Shown here in pieces: positions 8,498 to 16,329 of a stretch of DNA of 64,000 nucleotides. The DNA is taken from assembly GCA_030037895.1 (NCBI GenBank), contig JASHPW010000016.1, positions 62,001-126,000 of the forward strand. Direction: 5' to 3'. Each line of letters opens with the position of its first letter. Within the stretch, counting starts at the first letter, position 1. The stretch is from Xanthobacteraceae bacterium. Lineage in GTDB: Bacteria; Pseudomonadota; Alphaproteobacteria; Rhizobiales; Xanthobacteraceae. Below the pieces are notes generated by a model. It did not search any database. It saw only the letters and a program-made list of their open reading frames with translations, and was not told the origin of the DNA. A program made the translations under genes and the position numbers.

Positions 8498-10243
8498 ATG
8501 GATGAGCGTCCCGCCGACCGTCTGGCCATCACCGTGGCGCAGCTCAACCCGATTGTCGGTGATGTCTCCGGCAATCTCGACCGCGCGCGCGCGGCCCGCG
8601 CCCAAGCCGCGCGTGACGGCGCCGACGTCATCGCCTTTTCCGAACTCTTCATCGCCGGCTATCCGCCGGAGGATTTGGTGCTCAAGCCGGCCTTCCAGGC
8701 CGCCTGCCGCGGCGCCGTTGAGACCTTGGCGCGGGAGACTGGCGACGGCGGCCCCGCGGTCCTCATCGGCACGCCCTGGGTCGAGGACGGAAAACTCTAC
8801 AACGCTTATGTGCTGCTTCACGGCGGCCGCATCGAGGCCACCCGCTTCAAGGTGGACCTGCCGAATTACGGCGTGTTCGACGAGAAGCGTGTGTTTGCGC
8901 CCGGACCGATGCCGGGACCCGTCGCGGTCAAGGGCATCCGCCTCGGCATTCCCATCTGCGAGGACATTTGGGGCTCGGAAGTGGTCGAGTGCGTGGCCGA
9001 GACCGGCGGCGAGATCCTGCTGGTGCCGAACGGCTCGCCCTATTGGCGCGGCAAGTCGGACGACCGGCTCAATATCGCGGTCAATCGCGTGGTCGAGTCC
9101 GGCTTGCCGCTCGTCTACATCAACATGGTCGGCGGCCAGGACGAGCTTGTTTTCGACGGCGTATCCTTCGCGCTCAACGCCGATCGCTCGATCGCATTCC
9201 AGCTCCCGGCCTTCCACGAGGCGGTGCTGACCACGCACTGGACGCGAATCGACGGCGTCTGGCGCTGCGCGCAGGGGCCGATCGCGGCGGCGGCGGAGCC
9301 GGATCAGGCGGATTACACCGCCTGCATGATCGGACTGCGCGATTACGTCGACAAGAACCGTTTTCGCGGCGTCGTGCTCGGCCTGTCCGGCGGCGTCGAT
9401 TCGGCTCTGTGCGCGGCGCTGGCGACCGACGCCCTCGGCGCCGCGCGCGTGCGCGGCGTGATGCTGCCGTTCCGATACACCTCGCAGCAGTCGCTCGACG
9501 ACGCCGGATCGATCGCCCGCGCGCTCGGCGTGCGCTACGACACCGTCCCGATCGAGAGCGCGGTGCGCGGGCTCGAAACGGCGCTCGCCGGGGTGTTTGC
9601 CGGCGCGCCGCGGGACGTCACCGAGGAGAATTTGCAGGCGCGCGTCCGCGGCACGATCCTGATGGCGATCTCCAACAAATTCGGCCTGATGGTGGTCACG
9701 ACCGGCAACAAGTCGGAGATGTCGGTCGGCTACGCCACGCTCTACGGCGACATGAACGGCGGCTTCAATCCGATCAAGGACCTCTACAAGACCGAGGTCT
9801 ATCGGCTGGCGCGGCTGCGCAATTCCTGGAAGCCCGACGCGGCGCTCGGCCCCGATGGGCCGGTCATCCCCGAGAACGTGCTCACGCGGGCGCCGAGCGC
9901 GGAGCTGCGCGAGAACCAGACCGACCAGGACACGCTGCCGCCCTATGACGCGCTCGACCAGATTCTCGAACGCTTGGTCGAGCGCGAGGAGCCGCTCGCC
10001 GCCATTGTCGCCGCCGGGTTCGACCGCGAGACGGTGGTGAAGGTCGAGCGCATGCTCAACCTCGCCGAATACAAGCGCCGGCAAGCCGCGCCGGGCGTCA
10101 AGGTAACGCTGAAGAATTTCGGCCGCGACCGGCGCTATCCGATCACCAGCCGATTCCATGATCCGGGCACGGCGCTCCCCGAGCCCGATCGTGCGCTCAC
10201 CAAGAATTCCACGCTGGCGAAGGCGGGCGCGGCGGATTTTTGA
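8498..10243 (+). CDS. nadE: glutamine-dependent NAD+ synthetase
   Basis: A two-domain enzyme of 581 residues that converts deamido-NAD+ to NAD+ with glutamine and ATP. The N-terminal nitrilase-type glutaminase domain (about residues 1-255) carries the catalytic triad Glu in FSELFIAGYPPEDL, Lys in KVDLPNYGVFDEKRVF and Cys in GIPICEDIWG. The C-terminal synthetase domain (about 280-560) has the ATP pyrophosphatase loop LGLSGGVDSAL and the downstream VVTTGNKSEMSVGYATLYGD signature. Length and domain order match bacterial glutaminase-fused NadE. No strong Shine-Dalgarno sequence precedes the chosen ATG. It is convergent with the next gene. Confidence 0.95.
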   Translation: MDERPADRLAITVAQLNPIVGDVSGNLDRARAARAQAARDGADVIAFSELFIAGYPPEDLVLKPAFQAACRGAVETLARETGDGGPAVLIGTPWVEDGKLYNAYVLLHGGRIEATRFKVDLPNYGVFDEKRVFAPGPMPGPVAVKGIRLGIPICEDIWGSEVVECVAETGGEILLVPNGSPYWRGKSDDRLNIAVNRVVESGLPLVYINMVGGQDELVFDGVSFALNADRSIAFQLPAFHEAVLTTHWTRIDGVWRCAQGPIAAAAEPDQADYTACMIGLRDYVDKNRFRGVVLGLSGGVDSALCAALATDALGAARVRGVMLPFRYTSQQSLDDAGSIARALGVRYDTVPIESAVRGLETALAGVFAGAPRDVTEENLQARVRGTILMAISNKFGLMVVTTGNKSEMSVGYATLYGDMNGGFNPIKDLYKTEVYRLARLRNSWKPDAALGPDGPVIPENVLTRAPSAELRENQTDQDTLPPYDALDQILERLVEREEPLAAIVAAGFDRETVVKVERMLNLAEYKRRQAAPGVKVTLKNFGRDRRYPITSRFHDPGTALPEPDRALTKNSTLAKAGAADF

Positions 10244-10285
10244 TCGCGGTTTGCGCGTCGCCGGCGCCGGGCGGAGTCGAGCGGG

Positions 10286-11362
10286 TTATTGCCCGGCGAT
10301 GAATGGCGGTCCGACGGTCCGTACCGGCCCCTGGGCGGCGTCGCTGTTCGCGGCGTTTGTCGTCGCAGGCCCCGCCGGCGTCGCGTTCTGGTCGGGCTGA
10401 CGACCGGCGCGGGCTTTGGCCGGCTTGCCCGAAAGGGGCGGCTGCGGCGCCTGCGAGAGGGCTTTGGCCTTGTCGGCGGTCACGACAATGTCGCCGCTCT
10501 CGAGCGTGGTTGAGTCGTCGGCGTTCTTGAGCGCGTCGGCCCAGCTCTGACCCGGCCGGCGGCATGAGCAGCTCGGGGTGAATTCGCGCCGATAACGAAA
10601 TGCGTTCGGCAATTGCGTATAGGGTTGGCCGCTGATCGTCACCGCCTGGCCGATGTCCTCGCCCGGATTATGGTAAGTGTAGAGTACGGCTTCGGCGGCG
10701 GGACACAGGCGCTGACACGCGCGCTGGTCTTCCGCGAACCGGTCCGGCACCGTCGAGTACGAAATCGGGAAATAATAACCGTCGCAGGTGCGCACGCACA
10801 CCGTGTGATAAGTGCCGGAAGGCGCGCCCTCGCCGCCGGGAATGATCGAGCCGCCGAACAAGGCGTCGAGGAGTCCGCCCGGTCCCGCGGCGGCGGCGGC
10901 GGCGCGATATTGCGGTCCGCAATTGTTCTGCGCCAATTGTTCGATCAGCGCGCGACGCGGTCCCTCCTGATCGTTGCTGTTGCTTTTGAGGCGCTCGAGA
11001 TCGCTCATCATGCGGTCGAGGTTGGCGCGCATCTGCTGGATTTGCGAGTTGAGCGGCGCGCATTGCGGCGACTGTCCCGTGAACAACGCGAAAAATCCGC
11101 CGATTCCCTCGCAGCCGGCGCGCCGGGATTGCTCGACCGTTCGATCGAGATCGGCCTGTTGGGTGGCGACGGCGTCTTCGGCGTGCTTGATCAGATCGGC
11201 GCGCGCCGAAACCGTCACCGCGCGGTCGAATGCCGCAAGCTGGCCCTGGAGGCGCGCGCAAACGGGACTCGACGCCGACTGATCCGGAGCGGTCTGGGCG
11301 GAGGCGGAAAGCGACGCCGCGCCAAGACCGAGCAGGCAGAGTCCGCGCAAGAGCTTGATCAT
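10286..11362 (-). CDS. DUF2865 secreted protein
   Basis: A 358-residue exported protein of unknown function. The start at 11362 begins a good signal peptide (LLRGLCLLGLGAASLSASAQ); the longer ORF start would bury it. After an Ala/Gln-rich helical region with paired cysteines comes the DUF2865 core: TVCVRTCDGYYFPISYSTVP, then a CQRLCP pair, LYTYHNPGEDIGQAV and CSCRRPGQSW. The C-terminal 80 residues are low-complexity Pro/Ala/Lys. The many cysteines suggest periplasmic disulfides. The family is essentially confined to Hyphomicrobiales, and its role is unknown. Confidence 0.8.
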   Translation of the reverse strand: MIKLLRGLCLLGLGAASLSASAQTAPDQSASSPVCARLQGQLAAFDRAVTVSARADLIKHAEDAVATQQADLDRTVEQSRRAGCEGIGGFFALFTGQSPQCAPLNSQIQQMRANLDRMMSDLERLKSNSNDQEGPRRALIEQLAQNNCGPQYRAAAAAAGPGGLLDALFGGSIIPGGEGAPSGTYHTVCVRTCDGYYFPISYSTVPDRFAEDQRACQRLCPAAEAVLYTYHNPGEDIGQAVTISGQPYTQLPNAFRYRREFTPSCSCRRPGQSWADALKNADDSTTLESGDIVVTADKAKALSQAPQPPLSGKPAKARAGRQPDQNATPAGPATTNAANSDAAQGPVRTVGPPFIAGQ

Positions 11363-11453
11363 CGAGTGCCGACGCCCGTTCCCAGCCGATCCATTCGAGG
11401 AAGCGACGCAATGGTGACCAAAGTGTGAAGGTGGGATAACCCGCCGCAGTCCG

Positions 11454-12089
11454 TCATTCCGCATCCGGCTGGTTTTCCGGCCGGGCGCGGTCGAAGGCGG
11501 CAAGCGCGCGGCAGGCGGCATCGATGCCGACGATCTTGGGAAATTTGTCCAGCGGCACCTTCAGCCGGCGGGCGTTGTAGACCTGCGGCACCAGGCAAAT
11601 GTCGGCGAGCGTCACCGCGCCGCCGCAGGCGTAGGGCGCGGGCCGGATGAGCGCCTCGAACGCTTCGAAGCCGGCGATGACCCAGTGATGGTACCAGGCG
11701 TCGATTGCGCTCTGCTCCTGGTGCATTTGCTGCTTCAGGTAACGCAGCGGCCCGATATTGTTGAGCGGATGGATGTCGCAGGCGATGATGTCCGCAAGCG
11801 CGCGCGCCTGCGCCCGGGCGATCGGATCCTTGGGCAGGAGCGGCGGATCGGGATGCGTCTCGTCGAGATATTCGATGATGGCGAGCGACTGGATCAGCAC
11901 CTCGCCGTTCGGCGAGACAAGAGCCGGCACGCGCATCTGCGGATTCACCGCGCGGTAGTCCGGCCGTTTGTTGTGGCCGCCGTCTCTGACCAGATGAACC
12001 GGCACCGTCTCGTAGGCGATGCCCTTGAGATTGAGCGCGATGCGCACGCGATACGCGGCAGATGAGCGGAAGAACGAATAGAGCGTCAC
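11454..12089 (-). CDS. maiA: maleylacetoacetate (maleylpyruvate) isomerase, zeta-class GST
   Basis: A 211-residue zeta-class glutathione transferase fold that isomerises maleylacetoacetate or maleylpyruvate in homogentisate or gentisate breakdown. The N-terminal thioredoxin-like domain has the diagnostic FRSSAAYRVRIALNLKG and the glutathione-binding VPALV and QSLAIIEYLDE segments. The C-terminal helical domain has CDIHPLNN. A GTG start at 12089 is supported by GAGGA just upstream; no ATG exists near the first conserved residues. It lies 84 bases downstream of marR on the same strand, separated by a small hairpin, so the two are probably co-transcribed. Confidence 0.88.
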   Translation of the reverse strand: MTLYSFFRSSAAYRVRIALNLKGIAYETVPVHLVRDGGHNKRPDYRAVNPQMRVPALVSPNGEVLIQSLAIIEYLDETHPDPPLLPKDPIARAQARALADIIACDIHPLNNIGPLRYLKQQMHQEQSAIDAWYHHWVIAGFEAFEALIRPAPYACGGAVTLADICLVPQVYNARRLKVPLDKFPKIVGIDAACRALAAFDRARPENQPDAE

Positions 12090-12119
12090 GGATCGTCCTC
12101 GCGGTTGTCGTTCCGGGGC

Positions 12120-12134
12120 GCGGGCTCGGCCCGC
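12120..12134. other. short GC hairpin with GTCGTTCCGGGG core between marR and maiA
   Basis: Perfect stem gcgggc/gcccgc with loop tcg, immediately after a GTCGTTCCGGGGC sequence that resembles the dispersed palindromic repeats of Bradyrhizobium-like genomes. It could lower maiA expression relative to marR. Confidence 0.35.
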
Positions 12135-12173
12135 GGGCCATCGGCCGGAGCCGTCGGCGCGGCCTCGCAATGA

Positions 12174-12749
12174 TTATTCGTCGTCTTCGCCGTCCTGCGC
12201 CTTGGCGACGAGTTGCGTCGATCGCGCGGTGAGCTGCCGCAAGGCGCGGTTGAAGGCGTCGCGGTCGCTTGGCGACAGGATCTCGGTCAGCCGCCGCGCG
12301 AAGTCGAGCGCGTGCGGCGCCAGTTCCTCGTACATGGCGCGCCCGGCGGCGGTGAGCGAAAGGAAGGCTTCGCGCATGTCCTCGCGGTTGGCGCGCCGCG
12401 CCAGCAGCCTGCGCGTCTCCAGGAGCGCGACCGCCCGCGAGACCTTGGTCTTGTGCATGTGGGTGTGCGCGCCGACTGCTTTTGCGGTCATCACGCCGTA
12501 TTGCCCGAGCGTGACCAACACGCGCCATTCCGGGACGCCGATTCCGTAGCGCCGCGAATAGACGCTCGACAGCGCCTGGGAGACGAGGTTCGCCACGACG
12601 TTGAGCTGGTAGGGCAGGAATTGCTCGAGCTTGAGCGGCGCCTGTTCGCTGAGCGTCGCCGCCTCTGCGGCCAAGTCGCTGCATTCGCCTTCGATCGCCC
12701 GTTGATTGCCCATGGCACTATCCGCGGCACCACTTCGGGCGCTGTTCAT
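12174..12749 (-). CDS. MarR-family transcriptional regulator
   Basis: A 191-residue winged-helix regulator. The start at 12749 has GGAGG seven bases upstream. After a 40-residue N-terminal extension, the winged-helix domain runs from about residue 50 to 150. LPYQLNVVANLVSQALSSVY is the dimerisation helix, TKVSRAVALLETRRLLAR is the recognition helix, and NREDMREAFLSLTAAGRAMYEELAP covers the wing and following helix. It is divergent from the MBL-fold/FAD-monooxygenase/DUF2783 genes and is followed by maiA, so it is likely the local regulator of this aromatic-acid cluster. Known members are usually repressors relieved by an aromatic ligand. Confidence 0.88.
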   Translation of the reverse strand: MNSARSGAADSAMGNQRAIEGECSDLAAEAATLSEQAPLKLEQFLPYQLNVVANLVSQALSSVYSRRYGIGVPEWRVLVTLGQYGVMTAKAVGAHTHMHKTKVSRAVALLETRRLLARRANREDMREAFLSLTAAGRAMYEELAPHALDFARRLTEILSPSDRDAFNRALRQLTARSTQLVAKAQDGEDDE

Positions 12750-12810
12750 GGACGTGCCTCCAGGGCCGGGGCCCAGCGACGCTACACGCCACGGGCGAAA
12801 CATGAACGAA

Positions 12811-12828
12811 GTTGCAATGCCGCGCAAC
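12811..12828. promoter_or_regulatory. candidate MarR operator
   Basis: Inverted repeat GTTGC-N8-GCAAC (18 bp) in the 188-base divergent region between marR and the MBL-fold gene. Length, symmetry and position suit a MarR-type site that could act on both promoters. This is inference from position only. Confidence 0.35.
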
Positions 12829-12937
12829 GCCGTAACAGGTTCACTTCCCGTTGTCCACCGCGGCTTGGGCTTGCTGGAAACGTCGCAATTCCCTAGGTGA
12901 TGGCGACGACGACAAGAGCGCGTCGGCGAGCAACCCG

Positions 12938-13888
12938 ATGAGCACGGATTTCGCCTCGACTGCGGATTTGGCCGACAAGACAATGACCTTCGATGCCGTC
13001 GGCCCCGGCCTCTACGCCTTCACCGCCGAAGGCGATCCCAATTCGGGGGTCATCGTCGGTGACGACGCGGTGATGGTCGTCGATGCCCAGGCCACGCCGG
13101 TGATGGCCCGCCACGTCATCGATCGGGTTGCGAAAATCACCGCCAAGCCGATCAAATACCTGCTGCTCACGCATTATCACGCCGTGCGCGTGCTCGGCGC
13201 TTCCGCCTATTCCGGCGCGGAAATCCTCGCGTCCGCGGCCACGCGCGCGCTGATCGTCGAGCGCGGCAAGGAGGACATGGCCTCCGAGATCGGCCGTTTC
13301 CCGCGACTGTTCCGCGCGGCCGAGAGCATTCCCGGCCTCACCTTCCCTTCGATCACCTTTCCGGACCAGATGTCGGTGTGGCTCGGCCGGCGCGAGGTGC
13401 GCATCATGCATGTCGGCCGCGGCCACACGGCGGGCGACGTGGTCGCCTTCGTGCCGGACGCCGGCGTGGTGTTTGCCGGCGATCTCGTCGAGTACCGCTC
13501 GGCCTGCTATTGCGGCGACGCGCATTTCACCGACTGGCCGGCGACGCTCGACCGGCTCGCCGAATTTTCCGCCAAGGCGCTGGTGCCGGGCCGCGGCGCG
13601 GCGCTGAGAACGCCGGCCGAGGTCGCCGACGGCATCGCGCTCACTGCGGATTTTCTCACCACGCTCTACGGTGCCGTGACGCAAAGCGTCGGCAAGGACC
13701 GCTCGCTGCGGGAGACCTACGACGAGGCGCGCCGCGTCATGGATCCGAAGTTTGCGAGCTTCGCCATCTACGAGCATTGCCTGCCGTTCAACGTCGCGCG
13801 CGCCTATGACGAGGCGAAGGGCATCGAGCATCCGGCGATCTGGACGGCGGAGCGCGATCGCGCCATGTGGGCGGCGCTCCGCGGCTGA
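12938..13888 (+). CDS. metallo-beta-lactamase-fold hydrolase with degenerate metal motif
   Basis: A 316-residue MBL-fold protein. The start at 12938 fits the divergent promoter region. The usual HxHxDH motif reads THYHAVRVLG, so the Asp and third His are replaced. The second-site HTAGD (GRGHTAGDVV) and the FAGDLVE aspartate are kept, while the late GHG reads GRG. Only part of a binuclear metal site can therefore form. It stands five bases before the FAD monooxygenase gene and is presumably co-transcribed with it. In related clusters such proteins accompany gentisate or homogentisate-type pathways. The reaction is unknown. Confidence 0.75.
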   Translation: MSTDFASTADLADKTMTFDAVGPGLYAFTAEGDPNSGVIVGDDAVMVVDAQATPVMARHVIDRVAKITAKPIKYLLLTHYHAVRVLGASAYSGAEILASAATRALIVERGKEDMASEIGRFPRLFRAAESIPGLTFPSITFPDQMSVWLGRREVRIMHVGRGHTAGDVVAFVPDAGVVFAGDLVEYRSACYCGDAHFTDWPATLDRLAEFSAKALVPGRGAALRTPAEVADGIALTADFLTTLYGAVTQSVGKDRSLRETYDEARRVMDPKFASFAIYEHCLPFNVARAYDEAKGIEHPAIWTAERDRAMWAALRG

Positions 13889-13893
13889 GCACG

Positions 13894-15495
13894 ATGCGCC
13901 AGGCGATCTACCGCTACGATTATCGGCGCTCGGGCGACCAGGATGCGCGCGCCGTCGTGCGCCATCCGGTGGTCGTGGTCGGAGCGGGCCCGGTCGGGCT
14001 CGCCGCCGCGATCGATCTGGCGCTGCGGCGCGTACCGGTCGTGCTGCTCGACGATGCCGACCGCATCGGGGAGGGCTCGCGCGGCATCTGCTGGTCGAAG
14101 CGCACGCTGGAGATTTTGGATCGGCTCGGCGTCGGCGAGCGCCTGCTCGCCCATGGCGTGACCTGGAAGCTTGGCAAGGTCTTTTGCGGCGACGAGCTTC
14201 TGTTCTCCTTCGACCTCCTGCCGGAGGAGGGCCATAAGATGCCCGCCTTCATCAATCTGCAGCAATTTTATCTGGAAAAGGCGCTGGTCGATCGCGCGCT
14301 GGAGATCGACGGGCTCGATCTGCGCTGGAAGAACCGCGTGGTCGGGCTCGAGTGGCGCAATGACGGCGCACGGCTGACTATCGAAACGCCGCAAGGCCGC
14401 TACCGGCTCGACGCCGACTGGCTCATTGCCGCCGACGGCGCCCGCTCGACGATCCGCGGCCTGCTCGGCCTCGATTTCGCCGGCGTGACCTTCGAGGACA
14501 AATTCCTCATCGCCGACGTGCGCATGGCGGCGGATTTCCCGACCGAACGCCGCTTCTGGTTCGCGCCGACGTTCCATTCCGGCCAATCGGCGCTGATGCA
14601 CCGCCAGCCCGACGACGTCTGGCGCATCGATCTGCAACTCGGCCCCGATGCCGACCCCGAGGCGGAGCAGGAGCCGCGGCGGGTGCGCGCGCGCCTCGAC
14701 AAAGTGCTGGCGCCGCACGCCTACGAGCTGGAATGGGTCTCGATCTATACCTTCAACTGCCGCCGCCTCGACCACTTCGTGCACGGCCGCGTGATCTTCG
14801 TCGGCGATTCCGCGCATCAGGTCTCTCCGTTCGGCGCGCGCGGAGCAAATTCCGGAATCCAGGACGCGGAGAACCTCGCCTGGAAGCTCACCGCGGTGCT
14901 CGCGGGCGACGGCGGCGCGGCGCTCATTGCGAGCTATGACCTTGAGCGCGTCCAGGCCGCGGACGAGAATATCGGCCACTCGACGCGGTCGACCGATTTC
15001 ATGTCCCCGCATTCGGGCGCCGAGCGGCGGCTGCGCGATGCGGTGCTGGCGCTGGCGCCCAAGGCCGAGTTCGCCCGCCGCATGGTGAATTCCGGGCGGT
15101 TGTCGCTGCCCACCGTCTACGATTCACCGCTGTCGACGCCCGATGAAGCGCCTTTTGCCGGCGCCGCCAAGCTCGGCGCGCCGGTGCCCGACGCGCCGCT
15201 TATGCGGCCGGACGGGACCGCGACCCATCTGTTGGAGAACCTGCGCCACGGATTCGAACTCATTCGCGTCACGGACGGCGGCAAAGGCGCCGCCCGCCCG
15301 GACGGTGTCGATGGAATGGCGCTCACCGTCATCGGCGCGGATTTTTTCGACCACAACGGCATTTTCACGCAACGCTTCGACGCGACGCCGGGGGCGACCT
15401 ATTTGGTGCGGCCCGACCAGCATTTGTGCGCGCGGTGGCGCCGCTTCGATCCCGTCGCCGCGGCCCGCGCCCACCGCCGCGCATTGCAGAGGTAG
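13894..15495 (+). CDS. FAD-dependent aromatic monooxygenase (PheA/TfdB/MhpA type)
   Basis: A class A flavoprotein hydroxylase of 533 residues. The Rossmann FAD-binding motif VVVVGAGPVGLAAAIDLAL starts near residue 26. The DG motif is LIAADGARSTIRGLLGL, and the GD motif that binds the FAD ribityl chain is RVIFVGDSAHQVSPFGARGANSGIQDAENLAWKL. The C-terminal thioredoxin-like domain typical of TfdB/MhpA ends in TYLVRPDQHLCARWR. It probably adds a hydroxyl ortho or para to an existing one using NAD(P)H and O2. With the isomerase and DUF2783 neighbours a 3-hydroxybenzoate- or gentisate-like substrate is plausible but unproven. Confidence 0.87.
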   Translation: MRQAIYRYDYRRSGDQDARAVVRHPVVVVGAGPVGLAAAIDLALRRVPVVLLDDADRIGEGSRGICWSKRTLEILDRLGVGERLLAHGVTWKLGKVFCGDELLFSFDLLPEEGHKMPAFINLQQFYLEKALVDRALEIDGLDLRWKNRVVGLEWRNDGARLTIETPQGRYRLDADWLIAADGARSTIRGLLGLDFAGVTFEDKFLIADVRMAADFPTERRFWFAPTFHSGQSALMHRQPDDVWRIDLQLGPDADPEAEQEPRRVRARLDKVLAPHAYELEWVSIYTFNCRRLDHFVHGRVIFVGDSAHQVSPFGARGANSGIQDAENLAWKLTAVLAGDGGAALIASYDLERVQAADENIGHSTRSTDFMSPHSGAERRLRDAVLALAPKAEFARRMVNSGRLSLPTVYDSPLSTPDEAPFAGAAKLGAPVPDAPLMRPDGTATHLLENLRHGFELIRVTDGGKGAARPDGVDGMALTVIGADFFDHNGIFTQRFDATPGATYLVRPDQHLCARWRRFDPVAAARAHRRALQR

Positions 15496-15500
15496 ATACG

Positions 15501-15704
15501 ATGCCGAAGCTCGTCACCGCCGCGCAATTCGCCGATCCCGACGCCGCCTATCGCGCGCTCGCGGACGCGCGCCGCAATCTCTCCGATGCCGCGGCGGCCG
15601 AGCTTGATGCCAGGCTCGTGCTCATCCTCGCCAACCATATCGGCGACCTCGACGTCGTGCGCGAGGCGATCGTGCTGGCAAAAGCGAGCCGAGACGGGCG
15701 CTAG
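15501..15704 (+). CDS. DUF2783 small protein
   Basis: A 67-residue helical protein (PDAAYRALADARRNLSDAAAAELDARLVLILANHIGD) five bases after the monooxygenase stop. It matches in size and pattern the DUF2783 family, which typically sits beside FAD monooxygenases of aromatic catabolism. Function is unknown; its strict co-location suggests an accessory or stability role for the hydroxylase. Its stop codon is one base from that of the convergent gene. Confidence 0.75.
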   Translation: MPKLVTAAQFADPDAAYRALADARRNLSDAAAAELDARLVLILANHIGDLDVVREAIVLAKASRDGR

Positions 15705-15712
15705 CTTAGCGC
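15698..15712. terminator. palindrome spanning two convergent stop codons
   Basis: gcgcta-gct-tagcgc: 6-bp arms around a 3-base loop contain the TAG of the DUF2783 gene and the stop of the convergent small protein. A bidirectional terminator is possible, but there is no T-tract and the stem is short. Confidence 0.3.
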
Positions 15713-16011
15713 GCGCACTCGATGGCCACGAAGTTGTCGCAGTCGGCGCCATGGCAGGAGCCGGTCGAGGGAATGGCGCCGGTGATGTCGTCGCGATCGA
15801 CCTTGCGGAACGACAGCGCCTGCGCGAACGCGCGCGAGCGGCAGTAGAAGTTCGCCGCCGCTTCCCCGCAGGGCGCGCCCGTCGCGAGGCAGTGGTCGAT
15901 GCCGTAGCCGTCGGCGTTGGCGGCGATGATGAAGACGCGTTTCTCGGCCTGGGCGGCGGCGGCGCAAAACAGCACGGCGGCGAAAGCGGCGGCGGCAATC
16001 ACGGCACGCAT
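15706..16011 (-). CDS. small secreted cysteine-containing protein
   Basis: A 101-residue protein with a clear signal peptide (MRAVIAAAAFAAVLFCAAAAQA). The mature part of about 79 residues begins EKRVFIIAANADGYGIDHCL and contains six cysteines, including CGEAAANFYC and CHGADCDNFVAIEC, suggesting disulfide bonds in the periplasm. The start at 16011 is preceded by a G-run four bases away; longer starts would add an unlikely polar leader. It looks like a hypothetical protein frequent in Bradyrhizobium-like genomes. No function is known. Confidence 0.7.
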   Translation of the reverse strand: MRAVIAAAAFAAVLFCAAAAQAEKRVFIIAANADGYGIDHCLATGAPCGEAAANFYCRSRAFAQALSFRKVDRDDITGAIPSTGSCHGADCDNFVAIECAR

Positions 16012-16329
16012 AAATCCCCCCATGCGGCGCTCGACCTGCCACATACCCAGGCGGCAATAAACCCACGTGGCAACAAACACCCACAATGCGACAGCAGGGT
16101 TAAGGTTCCGTTTAACGCCCGCGATCCCGGCGCGATCGGACCATGACTTGACGCGAGAGGCATCCTCGACCATTGTGCGGCCCGTGAACGGCCCCAACCA
16201 TATCTCTCGCGGCATGAGCCGGGAGATTATTCGCTAGCGACACACGCTGGCTGCGGCCGTCTTTTCTCCTCTTCGAGACCCATGGACGCCCGGCCAGCAG
16301 GTCGCAGGCGTATAATTCGATTCGAGGCG
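16012..16329. other. divergent intergenic region before cysS
   Basis: 318 bases between the small secreted protein and cysS, which point away from each other, so it must hold both promoters. The sequence GGTTAAGGTTCCGTTTAAC (16099-16116) is an imperfect inverted repeat. No Shine-Dalgarno sequence of note precedes cysS. Confidence 0.35.

Noticed and set aside
16100-16115. CtrA-like site (TTAA...TTAA) upstream of cysS
   Set aside because: The two TTAA boxes are separated by eight bases rather than the required seven, and a cell-cycle link for these genes is not expected.
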